Below are positions 16,758 to 25,129 of a DNA stretch of 64,000 nt, in pieces. A model generated the notes under the pieces. That model saw only the letters and a list, made by a program, of their open reading frames with translations. It did no database searches and was not told the DNA's origin. The DNA is from Fluviicola sp. (GTDB lineage: Bacteria; Bacteroidota; Bacteroidia; Flavobacteriales_D; Crocinitomicaceae): positions 1 to 64,000 of the forward strand of contig NZ_JBCNJT010000005.1 of the NCBI RefSeq assembly GCF_039596395.1, given 5' to 3'. Made by a program: the position numbers and the translations under genes. Each line of letters starts with the position of its first letter. The stretch's first letter is position 1.

Positions 16758-17837
16758 TTAAGGGTTTAACGGTTTAAAGTCAGGATTAGTTACAAAATTA
16801 TGATCTGTTAACGTTAATAAAAAGGCTTTCAACTGATTACGTTGTTCCGTATTCAAATGAACACCGCCCACACTTGCAAATTCGATCAGTGGATCGATTG
16901 TTTCAGAATGTTGAATTCCAGTCGAATAATGTTCAATTACATCATCCAATGACGCAAATCTTCCATCGTGCATGTAAGGAGCTGAAAGTGCAATATTTCG
17001 AAGCGAAGGAACCTTAAATTTCCCGTTGTCATTCGGGTTATTGGTTATTGCTCCCCTACCCAAATCCGAAAAAACAGCATCCAACCCGTTGTTTGAAAAT
17101 TTCTGAACCTGCATCAAAGTTCCGTTATGACAGTGAAAACAATCTGCTCCGTTTAAGTCTTTAAACAAATCATATCCGGCCCACTCTTCGTTTGTGATTG
17201 AATTTTTAATTGCCAACTCGGAGGAAGTCAGCGGAATATTATTTGCAAACTTATACATCACATCGTATTTGGATTCACCGGAAATCATGGTCCGCAAAAA
17301 CTGCGCCAGTGCTTTCGCTACGTGACTTGAGTCAAAATCGATCACACCGAATGCTTTGTAGAACTGGTTACGGTAAACAACATCTGATTTCAGGCGCGCC
17401 ACGGCATCTTTCCATTGCATGTGCATTTCAATGGGGTTTTGAACCGGTTCCAAAATCTGTTCTTCCAGCGTATGCGCCCGTCCGTCCCAAAAGTAACTGG
17501 TTTGCCATCCGAGGTTAATCAATGCCATTGCATTCCTCACACCAATAGCTCCGTTTACTCCCTGGGAAAACTGATTTACATCCGAAAATGAGGCATCCGG
17601 TGCGTGACAGGAACCGCAGGAAATCGTATTGGTCAACGACAATTGCTTTTCGTAAAAAAGCATTCTTCCCAGCAAAACACCTTCTTCTGTCATGGGATTA
17701 TCTGCCGGAATATTCATTTGTGGAAAATGGCTCGGGATCTTCAAAGTGTACGAAGTCGGATCATACCCCACTTTTTCTTTCGTACATGCCAGAAAAAGAA
17801 TCAACAACCCCAATATTCCAAAAAAGAAACGACTCAT
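16758..17837 (-). CDS. Di-haem cytochrome c peroxidase family lipoprotein (MbnH-like)
   Basis: The 359-residue protein has a lipoprotein signal (LLILFLACTK, lipid Cys 18). It has two c-type haem sites, CGSCH at residues 74-78 and CFHCH at 233-237, the layout of bacterial CcpA/MauG enzymes. Such enzymes use peroxide to oxidise substrates in the periplasm. Its start overlaps the stop of the MbnP-like gene by four bases (ATGA), so the two are translationally coupled. MbnH enzymes in methanotrophs oxidise a Trp of MbnP to kynurenine to form a copper site, so this pair probably does something similar; that step is inference. A plain H2O2-scavenging cytochrome c peroxidase is the alternative. Confidence 0.9.
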   Translation of the reverse strand: MSRFFFGILGLLILFLACTKEKVGYDPTSYTLKIPSHFPQMNIPADNPMTEEGVLLGRMLFYEKQLSLTNTISCGSCHAPDASFSDVNQFSQGVNGAIGVRNAMALINLGWQTSYFWDGRAHTLEEQILEPVQNPIEMHMQWKDAVARLKSDVVYRNQFYKAFGVIDFDSSHVAKALAQFLRTMISGESKYDVMYKFANNIPLTSSELAIKNSITNEEWAGYDLFKDLNGADCFHCHNGTLMQVQKFSNNGLDAVFSDLGRGAITNNPNDNGKFKVPSLRNIALSAPYMHDGRFASLDDVIEHYSTGIQHSETIDPLIEFASVGGVHLNTEQRNQLKAFLLTLTDHNFVTNPDFKPLNP

Positions 17838-18607
17838 AATGCACTGATGGATGCTGCGAAATTCTGCCGCACTTTTTCTGTTAGTGCACTTTGAGAAGCC
17901 ATACTGTGCGTGGTGAACTCTGTTTTCACATCGATCGGGCTACCCGGGTTCTCAAAGAAATTCTTCATATCCAGTTTCAGCCTGCTGTTAAATAGTTTCG
18001 TACTGACACCATCGGATTGAGTCCACTGGATATTATTGACTGTTTTTGAGGTATAGTATCCATCCGTTCCGACGTGATACACCAAATTGTGATCGCAGTT
18101 CGTAATTCCGTCTGCAATCGTATCCACCTTTGCCTCTACTTTGAAAAAAATGTATCCCGGATTCCAATCCCAATGCATGTCATTCGCAATGGCAATATTC
18201 AAAGGATTGGACGCAGGAAAAAGGCTCGGATCATTGTGATTGATCGTACCCGGGACACCTATTCCGAATTGAATGAACGTGGAAGCACCCGGACCGATTC
18301 CGGTAACATCAAAAACAAGATCTCCATGCAATCTGAAATCAAACAAAGCGGCATCTTTCAAAGTATTTCCACCTGCCTGGATATCTGTAAAATAAGCTTT
18401 CAATTCAATTATTTTGACTTCGAAACCATTGCTCAATGTATAAACAGAATCCAGTTTCAGATTGGTCGAGCCGAAAACCGGCTGCATCCTTAAAATACTT
18501 TCGGGAGGAGTTGCCATATCACCGTGACCGGGCGATTCATCATTGTCCTTATTGCAGGAGAATAAGGCAACAAATACAAGCAACGCAAGAATCGAAAGAT
18601 GTTTCAT
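17834..18607 (-). CDS. MbnP-like lipoprotein, putative copper-binding partner
   Basis: The 257-residue protein has a lipoprotein signal ending LFSC (Cys 18) and lies immediately upstream of the di-haem peroxidase, overlapping it by ATGA. It matches the MbnP-like pattern: an Ig-like start (LRMQPVFGSTNLKLDSVYTLSNG), the centre NDMHWDWNPGYIFFKVEAK with Trp 146 and Trp 148, and a final long beta region. In characterised MbnP a Trp is converted to kynurenine by MbnH and helps to bind copper; either Trp here is a candidate. Many His and Asp residues (SPGHGDM near residue 25) could add metal ligands. Placement in the periplasm on a lipid anchor is predicted. Copper binding here is inferred from the family and its neighbour. 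Confidence 0.82.
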   Translation of the reverse strand: MKHLSILALLVFVALFSCNKDNDESPGHGDMATPPESILRMQPVFGSTNLKLDSVYTLSNGFEVKIIELKAYFTDIQAGGNTLKDAALFDFRLHGDLVFDVTGIGPGASTFIQFGIGVPGTINHNDPSLFPASNPLNIAIANDMHWDWNPGYIFFKVEAKVDTIADGITNCDHNLVYHVGTDGYYTSKTVNNIQWTQSDGVSTKLFNSRLKLDMKNFFENPGSPIDVKTEFTTHSMASQSALTEKVRQNFAASISAL

Positions 18608-18620
18608 TGAGATGTTTTCC

Positions 18621-18628
18621 CAAATTTA
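18621..18628 (-). promoter_or_regulatory. -7 box for the mbnP/mbnH-like operon
   Basis: TAAATTTG on the minus strand matches TAnnTTTG and lies 13 bases upstream of the MbnP-like ATG at 18607. A -33 TTG at the normal distance is not visible. Confidence 0.45.
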
Positions 18629-18711
18629 AGCCAATGCTCAGAGAATTCCTAAAAAAACAAAGGGCTTCCGGCGGATTTTCGGTAATTTCGGGAGATTATT
18701 GATTGATCGGT

Positions 18712-21700
18712 ATGAATTCGGATGTAAGCAAGCCTTTTTTGATCGTAAACGCTTCTGCCGGAAGTGGTAAGACGTACAATCTGGTGCGTAATTATTTGCG
18801 TTTGCTGCTCTCTGAAAATGACGACAGGGCCGAAATCAGTCAGATCATGGCAATGACTTTCACCAACAAGGCAAGTATCGAGATGAAATCGCGGATCATG
18901 AGCGATTTGAATAAGCTTGCCAACGGAAAAGAAGAGTCAACGGCTTACCTGGAAGAAATTGCCGGTTTTGTAGGTACAACTCCAGAAGCAATCCGTAGCA
19001 GGGCGCGGGTAGTCCTCCGGAAAATCCTGCATCAGTATGAAGATTTCAATGTGATGACCATTGACAAATTCAATCTGCGGCTGATCCGTTCTTTTGCCCG
19101 TGACCTCGATTTACCCGAAACATTCGAAATTTCACTGGACGATACGCTGATTCTTGAAAAAGCGATTGATGAATTGCTCAGCAATATTGACGCGAAGAAT
19201 CAAACGAAGCTCTACCAGCTTGCCTTGAATTTCGCAAAATCGAATCTGGAAGAAGAAAACGACTGGAACCTGAAGAAAATCCTTTTGTCGAAAGCCAAAG
19301 TACTGACCAACGAAGGGTATTTCCAGATCATCCGGACTCTTTCCAAAACAGATTTCAATAAGGAACAGCTGGAACTCTGGAAACTGCAGTTCAAAGCAGA
19401 AAAAGAAGAACTGTTGATCCGTTTGAATTCGCTGAACCGTTTGCTCCTGGAAACAGGTGTGGACGCCAATGCTTTTGCTGGGAAAACCACCACCTTCAAT
19501 CCGATAATTTTCAATCTGAAACTGCCTGCGGAACCAATTCCTTTCCTCAAAGACAGTAAACGCACCGACGCCAATCTGAAGAATATCCTGAAGACAATTG
19601 AAGAAGGAAAAGAGACGCAATTCTCCCCTGCTTATGTGGATTTTCTGCGTTTCATTGCGGAAAAAAGCCCTTACTGGATTGAATTGGATTTCAAAATTCA
19701 ACAGTTCCATTTGCTTTCCATTCTGAAAGAACTGGCGCTCAGCATGGACGATATCCGCAACAAGGAATCCATTATCCGTGTAAGTGAATTCAACAAACTG
19801 GTTGCTGAATTGGTTCAGAATGAAGATGCTCCGTTTATCTATGAGCGTTTGGGTTCCCGGTTCAATCACTTCTTTCTGGATGAATTCCAGGATACTTCGC
19901 GCCTGCAGTGGCTGAATATTGTTCCGCTGATCCACAATTCCCTGGGAGGAAACTATTTCAATTTCATTGTCGGCGATCCGAAGCAATCCATTTACCGGTT
20001 TAAGAACGGTGTAGCAGAGCAGTTTATCGCTTTGCCTGAAATTTACAACCCGGAAGAAGAACCCTCCATCAAACTGCGTTCGCAATTCTTTCAGAAAATG
20101 GGAATCGTGGAGGGTTTGGAGGATAATTGGCGTTCGGCAGCTGAAATCGTCAACTTCAACAACCTGTTCTTTGAAGAATTACTGCAATTCATGCCGGAAA
20201 GTGGTCAGGAGTTTTATAAGCATCTGAAGCAAAATCCGAAAGGCAAAAAAGGCGGTTATGTGGAATTGCTGATGAATCCGCAAAAGGATCTCGACACCGC
20301 CAAATTCACAAACAGCCAATTATTGAAATGGGTGCAACAATGCATTGCAGACGGATATAAACCACATGAAATCTGCGTTTTGGGACGAAAAAAACGCGAT
20401 TGCAACCAATATGCGAATTTCCTGAAGTCGCGCGGGTACCAAATCGTTTCTTCCGACTCCCTGTTGGTAAACAGCGATCAGTACGTGCAATTGGCTATCT
20501 GTTATTGCAAATGGAAGGTCAACCGTTTCGACTTTCAGCGCGCCATGCAATTTGCCTATTTCTACTTTGAAATCCTGGACAAAGAAGATGCGTTTGAAAC
20601 TTACGGAGCTTGCTTTTGGGTGGACGCCGCTGACTCCAAATCCTATTTTTCGGAACAGCTTTTCTTCGAAAACAGCCGCCTGAATGAAGACTTTCTGGAT
20701 GCCAGTTTTCAAAACATTTATTCCCTGCTGGTCGATTTTTTAATGCTGGTAGGACTGGATTCCATTGAAAACACTTACCTGCAGCAATTACTCGATCTTG
20801 CATACCAGTTCGACATGTCAAACGGTCCGGACCTCATGGAATTCATCAATTATTATGAGAAGAACCGGAGTAAATTCAGTGTTCAGCTCTCTGAAAACGA
20901 GCAGGCCATACAAATCATGACCGCTCACAAATCAAAAGGACTGGAATTTCCGGTGGTGATTATCCCTTCCTTTAATTTTTTCAGTGAAGGAAACAACAAC
21001 GATTCGTTTTTAATGGAGATCAACGACCACATCATCGAAACGAAGATGAGCAAGTTTGAGTCCGCCATTCCCGCCATCCAGATCGAAGCGGAAAAGGAAG
21101 ATGCCGCTCAAAAAATGGACGCTATCAACCTGTTGTATGTTGCTTTCACCCGTCCGCAGGATCGTTTGTATGCGCTCAATTTAAAAGGTTCCCGGAACAG
21201 TTTTTACGATAAATTTAATACGATCTTAACGACTTTATTTCCGGAAACTCCGCAAGAAAATGGCTTTCACCTGAAATATGGGGAAGCTCCGGAAATCAAA
21301 CACCATTCGCGGAAAAACACTTCTGATTACAGCCCTTTATCCATTCGCAACTTTTTGTGGTTCCCGGAAATCAGCATTCAGTCGACCAAAGAACAGGAAG
21401 AAGACAGCCTGACCATGGAGCAGCGGATCGGGAAGCAATTCCATTTTATTATGGAAAAATCCCATTCGAAAGAAACTGCTTTTTCAGCTTTGAAAACAGG
21501 CCTTTTGAAAGGAGAGATCGAGCAGGATTTCGAGGAAAAACTGACTATTCTGTTAGAAGAAGCTTTTGAAAATCAACTGTTGGTAAGCTTATTTGAAGCA
21601 GGCAAACACCTGAACGAACGTACGCTGATCTTCGATTCCAAAACACGTTTGCGACCGGATAAACTGATCGTTTCGGATGAGCAAACTATAGTTATCGATT

Positions 21701-21858
21701 TTAAGACCGGGGAAAAAAGTGACAAGCACGTGAAACAAGTATTGGGTTATATGACAGTGTTGAAGGAAATCGGAATGCAGTCGATCAAGGGGTATTTGTA
21801 TTATTCCGGTGGAGCCGGGCTGGTAGAAATTCCCATGGAGAATCCCCAACTGTTCTAA
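18712..21858 (+). CDS. UvrD-like helicase with C-terminal PD-(D/E)XK nuclease (RecB/AddA type)
   Basis: The 1048-residue protein is a superfamily 1A helicase joined to a RecB-type nuclease, as used in end resection for recombinational repair. Motifs in order are Walker A NASAGSGKTYNL near residue 13, Walker B LDEFQDTSRLQW near 390, GDPKQSIYRFKNG near 425, TAHKSKGLEFPVVI near 740, LLYVAFTRPQDRL near 810 and nuclease LRPDKLIV-IDFKTG-QVLGY near 985-1025. I chose ATG 18712 over an upstream TTG. A TAATTTCG element at 18683-18690 could be its -7 box. In many bacteria the partner (AddB) gene is adjacent, but it is not here. Confidence 0.88.
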   Translation: MNSDVSKPFLIVNASAGSGKTYNLVRNYLRLLLSENDDRAEISQIMAMTFTNKASIEMKSRIMSDLNKLANGKEESTAYLEEIAGFVGTTPEAIRSRARVVLRKILHQYEDFNVMTIDKFNLRLIRSFARDLDLPETFEISLDDTLILEKAIDELLSNIDAKNQTKLYQLALNFAKSNLEEENDWNLKKILLSKAKVLTNEGYFQIIRTLSKTDFNKEQLELWKLQFKAEKEELLIRLNSLNRLLLETGVDANAFAGKTTTFNPIIFNLKLPAEPIPFLKDSKRTDANLKNILKTIEEGKETQFSPAYVDFLRFIAEKSPYWIELDFKIQQFHLLSILKELALSMDDIRNKESIIRVSEFNKLVAELVQNEDAPFIYERLGSRFNHFFLDEFQDTSRLQWLNIVPLIHNSLGGNYFNFIVGDPKQSIYRFKNGVAEQFIALPEIYNPEEEPSIKLRSQFFQKMGIVEGLEDNWRSAAEIVNFNNLFFEELLQFMPESGQEFYKHLKQNPKGKKGGYVELLMNPQKDLDTAKFTNSQLLKWVQQCIADGYKPHEICVLGRKKRDCNQYANFLKSRGYQIVSSDSLLVNSDQYVQLAICYCKWKVNRFDFQRAMQFAYFYFEILDKEDAFETYGACFWVDAADSKSYFSEQLFFENSRLNEDFLDASFQNIYSLLVDFLMLVGLDSIENTYLQQLLDLAYQFDMSNGPDLMEFINYYEKNRSKFSVQLSENEQAIQIMTAHKSKGLEFPVVIIPSFNFFSEGNNNDSFLMEINDHIIETKMSKFESAIPAIQIEAEKEDAAQKMDAINLLYVAFTRPQDRLYALNLKGSRNSFYDKFNTILTTLFPETPQENGFHLKYGEAPEIKHHSRKNTSDYSPLSIRNFLWFPEISIQSTKEQEEDSLTMEQRIGKQFHFIMEKSHSKETAFSALKTGLLKGEIEQDFEEKLTILLEEAFENQLLVSLFEAGKHLNERTLIFDSKTRLRPDKLIVSDEQTIVIDFKTGEKSDKHVKQVLGYMTVLKEIGMQSIKGYLYYSGGAGLVEIPMENPQLF

Positions 21859-21879
21859 TCCTCTGTCTCAAAATTACGC

Positions 21880-21900
21880 ATCCCGAAAGTGCGGGATTTA
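21880..21900 (+). terminator. Small terminator-like hairpin after the helicase-nuclease gene
   Basis: ATCCCG (21880-21885) pairs with CGGGAT (21892-21897) around six bases and is followed by three T residues. It lies 21 bases after the stop. The stem is short, so confidence is limited. Confidence 0.45.
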
Positions 21901-21950
21901 ACCAGTATTTTAGCGGGTTTCACGAGAATTGAAAGTGGAATTACCTTTCC

Positions 21951-22316
21951 TTACTGTTGCTTGTCCAAAAACACCACTCCTTCCGCTATCCGGAAAACCA
22001 GCGAGTTTTTATCCATGTCTTCAATCAGCCAGTCAATTTCCTCACCTCCCAGGTCTTCTTTTACCTTGATCACATTCTTCTTAGTAATGCGATAAGTACC
22101 GTGAATCGTATCCTGACCGTAAACAACAAAGGGGAAACCGGCATCATTGTCCTTGTCTCCCCCTGTAAATTCATAAACTTCCGAATGGTAAACATATTCA
22201 CCGTTGTTCTTCAGCATTTTGGAATAATTCCATCTTCCTTCCAAACGGTCGATCATACGCTGTTTGGCACAGGAAAAAAGAACAAAAAGTGAAGCGATGA
22301 ATAGACTGGTACGCAT
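21951..22316 (-). CDS. Small lipoprotein, lipocalin-like
   Basis: The 121-residue protein has a lipoprotein signal (SLFVLFSCAK, lipid Cys 16). The mature part starts MIDRLEGRWNYSKMLKNNGEY, the GxW opening of lipocalin-like domains, and continues with beta strands such as YEFTGG and HGTYRITKKNVIKVKEDL. Its ATG overlaps the frr stop codon as TGATG, so it is translated with the pyrH-frr transcript. The role is unknown; many Bacteroidota genomes encode such small lipid-anchored beta barrels. Confidence 0.75.
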   Translation of the reverse strand: MRTSLFIASLFVLFSCAKQRMIDRLEGRWNYSKMLKNNGEYVYHSEVYEFTGGDKDNDAGFPFVVYGQDTIHGTYRITKKNVIKVKEDLGGEEIDWLIEDMDKNSLVFRIAEGVVFLDKQQ

Positions 22317-22879
22317 CAGATCGTCATTATATCTTTTTCTTTCAGATCTACCAAATCATCCACTTTCTTGATGAAAGAGTTGGTAATATTCTGAATTTCA
22401 TTTTCTGCATCTTTGGTCATGTCTTCCGAAAGGCCGTCTGCCTTCAGGCTTTTAACCATATCAATAGCATCCTTTCGGTTATTCCGGATACCCACTTTTG
22501 CGTGCTCTCCTTCGGCTTTTGCCTTTTTTACCAAATCACGTCTGCGTTCTTCTGTCAGAAGCGGAATTTGAATGATCAGTTGTTCCCCGTTATTCTGAGG
22601 ATTCAATCCCAGGTTTGCATTCAGGATTCCCTTTGCAATTTCATTCAGCATGGAACGCTCAAATGCCTGCACTGTTAATGTACGTGCATCCATTGTATTG
22701 ACATTTCCAACCTGCTGGATCGGAGTCGGAGAACCGTAATAATCCACCATTACTCCTGAAAGCATGGAAGGCGTGGCTTTACCGGCTCTCACTTTCGTCA
22801 ATTCGCTTTCCAGGTGGCTTAATGATTTCGCATTGGATGATTTCAGATCATCATAAATTAGTTCTAACTCTTCGGTCAT
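22316..22879 (-). CDS. frr: Ribosome recycling factor
   Basis: RRF works with EF-G to split the post-termination ribosome. The 187-residue length and sequence are typical: SHLESELTKVRAGKATPSMLSGVMVDYYGSPTPIQQVGNV in the N-terminal half, and RRDLVKKAKAEGEHAKVGIRNNRKDAIDMVKSLKADG in the conserved C-terminal helix. It lies 20 bases downstream of pyrH, the usual pyrH-frr order. The following lipoprotein gene overlaps it by one base. Confidence 0.97.
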   Translation of the reverse strand: MTEELELIYDDLKSSNAKSLSHLESELTKVRAGKATPSMLSGVMVDYYGSPTPIQQVGNVNTMDARTLTVQAFERSMLNEIAKGILNANLGLNPQNNGEQLIIQIPLLTEERRRDLVKKAKAEGEHAKVGIRNNRKDAIDMVKSLKADGLSEDMTKDAENEIQNITNSFIKKVDDLVDLKEKDIMTI

Positions 22880-22899
22880 AATTTATCTAAATTGAACTA

Positions 22900-23607
22900 T
22901 TAATTTTTTACAATTGTTCCAACTTGTTCACCTGCCATCAATCGCTTCAGATTTCCGGGAGTATCCATATCGAAAACAATAATAGGCAGGTCATTTTCCA
23001 TACAAAGCGTGAAAGCGGTCATATCCATTACTTTCAATCCGCGGCTGTATGCATCTTCAAACGTGATTGTATCAAATTTGGTAGCGGTCGGATCTTTCTC
23101 CGGATCTGCCGTGTAAATTCCATCTACGCGAGTCCCTTTTAAAATCACATCTGCATTGATCTCAATGGCACGCAAAGATGCCGCTGAATCAGTTGTAAAA
23201 TAAGGGTTTCCTGTTCCCGCACCGAAAATAACCACACGGCCTTTTTCCAGGTGTCTCACGGCTCTTCTTCTGACATAAGGTTCGGAAATTTCCTTCATTT
23301 CAATTGCCGACTGAAGCCTTGTCTGAAGACCCGCAGATTCCAGCGCCGCCTGAAGTGCCATGGAATTGATCATCGTTGCCAACATACCCATGTAATCTCC
23401 GTGCGTACGGTCCATTCCACCTTCTTCGGCCTGAACACCGCGGAAAATATTTCCTCCACCGATTACGATTGCCACTTCTACACCCAACTCATGAATTTCC
23501 TTGATTTGCTTAGCATATTCACTAAGCCGCTGGTTATCAATTCCAAATTGTTTATCTCCCATAAGGGATTCACCACTTAATTTGAGCAGAATGCGACGGT
23601 ATTTCAT
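22900..23607 (-). CDS. pyrH: UMP kinase
   Basis: This enzyme phosphorylates UMP to UDP with ATP. The 235-residue sequence shows the PyrH hallmarks [15 protein letters not shown] at the start, [13 protein letters not shown] near residue 50, [23 protein letters not shown] near 130, and the [19 protein letters not shown] block near 157. It forms a unit with frr. The start is supported by a TATATTTG box 21-28 bases upstream. Confidence 0.97.
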   Translation of the reverse strand: MKYRRILLKLSGESLMGDKQFGIDNQRLSEYAKQIKEIHELGVEVAIVIGGGNIFRGVQAEEGGMDRTHGDYMGMLATMINSMALQAALESAGLQTRLQSAIEMKEISEPYVRRRAVRHLEKGRVVIFGAGTGNPYFTTDSAASLRAIEINADVILKGTRVDGIYTADPEKDPTATKFDTITFEDAYSRGLKVMDMTAFTLCMENDLPIIVFDMDTPGNLKRLMAGEQVGTIVKN

Positions 23608-23627
23608 AATTATTGAAAGAAGTTGCG

Positions 23628-23635
23628 CAAATATA
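23628..23635 (-). promoter_or_regulatory. -7 box for pyrH-frr
   Basis: TATATTTG on the minus strand matches TAnnTTTG exactly and lies 21 bases upstream of the pyrH ATG. It would give the operon its own promoter, separate from the ribosomal genes to the right. Confidence 0.5.
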
Positions 23636-23716
23636 GTGGGAATCTTTGAAGATCGGAAAAGGAAAAGCCATTTGTGGAGGAATAATTCGCTAATTTAGAG
23701 TAGAAATCCAATTTGA

Positions 23717-24139
23717 ATGGGACTTATCACTTTTAAAACATTCGACAATTCAATCGACGCTCACATACTGAAAATTAAGCTGGAAAGTGAGGGAATTACC
23801 TGTTTCCTGTTTGATGAGAATATTGTAAGTGTAAATCCGCTTTACTCCAATTTGGTAGGCGGAATCAAACTGAAGATCAACGAAGAAGATTTGGTGCACG
23901 CAAAAAATGTGGTCCTGGAACTGGAGCAAACTCCTTATACCACGGACGACGAACAGGTAATCTCCTGCCCGAAATGCCAGTCAACACATATTGAATCGGG
24001 GCATAAATCCATGAAAAGCGTTGGAGCGGTGCTTTCGGCCATTGCTTCCTTCCTGCTGTTTATTTTCCCGCTCTACCGGAAAGACGTGTACAAATGCCTG
24101 GATTGCGGGAATGAATTTGATGTAAAAAAACAACAGTAA
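23717..24139 (+). CDS. DUF2007 protein with zinc ribbon and membrane helix
   Basis: The 140-residue protein begins with a DUF2007-type fold (about 1-75: ITFKTFDNSIDAHILKIKLESEGITCFLFDENIVSVNPLYSNLVGGIKLKINEED). It continues with CPKC and CLDC pairs near residues 85 and 130 that would bind zinc, separated by a hydrophobic helix (VGAVLSAIASFLLFIFPL). DUF2007 is sometimes called a putative signal-transducing domain, but its role is unknown. The gene runs opposite to its neighbours and separates tsf from pyrH, which are often adjacent in bacteria. TAATTTAG at 23691-23698 may be a weak -7 box. Confidence 0.8.
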   Translation: MGLITFKTFDNSIDAHILKIKLESEGITCFLFDENIVSVNPLYSNLVGGIKLKINEEDLVHAKNVVLELEQTPYTTDDEQVISCPKCQSTHIESGHKSMKSVGAVLSAIASFLLFIFPLYRKDVYKCLDCGNEFDVKKQQ

Positions 24140-24169
24140 ACCCGCGATTAATCGGGGGCCAACTGTTGT
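24131..24169 (+). terminator. Hairpin at the end of the DUF2007 gene
   Basis: CAACAGT (24131-24137, including the stop codon) pairs with ACTGTTG (24162-24168), and an inner stem is formed by CCC with GGG around the palindrome GATTAATC. A short T-rich tail follows. It overlaps the 3' end of the DUF2007 gene. Confidence 0.55.
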
Positions 24170-24177
24170 TACCAACA

Positions 24178-24207
24178 AAAAATCCTGCCCAAACGGACAG
24201 GATTTCT
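24178..24207. terminator. Terminator for rpsB-tsf, possibly bidirectional
   Basis: AAAATCCTG and CAGGATTT pair around a short loop, extended by CC/GG pairs with one mismatch. On the minus strand it is followed by a T-run (the AACAAAAAA tract on the plus strand), which suits the leftward tsf transcript 24 bases beyond its stop. Confidence 0.75.
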
Positions 24208-24230
24208 ATATTTTCAATTTCCAATGAGGA

Positions 24231-25061
24231 TTAGCTCAAAGAGAAACGTTTGAATTCAGTAACAGTCAACCCGTTTTCAGTTGAATCAAGGAACTGCTCA
24301 ACAGTTACTTTGTTGTCACGGATGAACTCCTGGCTTAACAAAGTATTTTCTTTGAAGAATTTAGTCAAACGGCCCTGAGCGATTTTCTCAGCCATATCAG
24401 CCGGTTTTCCTTCCTGGATTGCCAACTCTTTACCAACTTCGATTTCACGCTCAATTGTACGTGCATCAACTCCGTCCTTGTTCAAAGCGATCGGGTTCAT
24501 TGCTGCAACCTGCATAGCAACCTGGCGACCAGCTTCAGCAACTGACTCACCTCCTTTGTTCAAAGCAACCAAAGTAGCCAATTGGTTTCCAGGGTGGTTG
24601 TAAGCAACAACAGTGTCACCTTTAACAACAGCATATCCTGACAAATCCAATTTTTCACCGATCACACCAACTTGCTCAGTAATTTTCTCCTCAACAGTCA
24701 ATTTATCGTCGTACTTCAATGATTTCAACTCTTCTGCAGTTGCAGGAAGGTTGTTCATTGCGATATCAACCAAAGATTGAACGAAATTGCGGTAAGTATC
24801 GTTTTTAGCAACGAAGTCTGTTTCACAGTTCAACGTTAACAATACACCCACTTTGTTATCTGCGCTTGTTTGAGCGAAAACCAACCCTTCTGAAGCTTCG
24901 TTTTCACCTCTTTTCGCAGCAACTTTCTGACCTTTTTTACGCAGGATATCTACAGCAGCTTCGAAATCGCCGTTTGCTTCTACCAATGCATTTTTACAGT
25001 CCATCATACCAGCACCTGTTTGCTGGCGTAATTTGTTTACATCTGACGCAGTAATTGCCAT
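24231..25061 (-). CDS. tsf: Translation elongation factor Ts
   Basis: EF-Ts recycles EF-Tu by exchanging GDP. The 276-residue protein opens with a UBA-like domain (ITASDVNKLRQQTGAGMMDCKNALVEANGDFEAAVDILRKKG). It then has the EF-Tu contact region with NCETDFVAKNDTYRNFV and a dimerisation domain ending with LLSQEFIRDNKVTVEQFL. It follows rpsB in the standard order. Confidence 0.97.
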   Translation of the reverse strand: MAITASDVNKLRQQTGAGMMDCKNALVEANGDFEAAVDILRKKGQKVAAKRGENEASEGLVFAQTSADNKVGVLLTLNCETDFVAKNDTYRNFVQSLVDIAMNNLPATAEELKSLKYDDKLTVEEKITEQVGVIGEKLDLSGYAVVKGDTVVAYNHPGNQLATLVALNKGGESVAEAGRQVAMQVAAMNPIALNKDGVDARTIEREIEVGKELAIQEGKPADMAEKIAQGRLTKFFKENTLLSQEFIRDNKVTVEQFLDSTENGLTVTEFKRFSLS

Positions 25062-25088
25062 GACTATAAATCTTTTAAATGTTTATTG

Positions 25089-25096
25089 CAAATGTA
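25089..25096 (-). promoter_or_regulatory. Possible -7 box upstream of tsf
   Basis: TACATTTG on the minus strand lies 28 bases upstream of the tsf ATG, in the short rpsB-tsf gap. It could allow extra tsf expression besides read-through from rpsB. No -33 box is visible, so it may be fortuitous. Confidence 0.3.
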
Positions 25097-25129
25097 TGCC
25101 CCGGCTGTTACGCCAGGGCTATTTTACTA

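Noticed and set aside
19132-20085. A 317-codon open frame on the minus strand.
   Set aside because: It is antisense to the helicase-nuclease gene, whose motifs are clear on the plus strand; the frame has no recognisable domain and no promoter.
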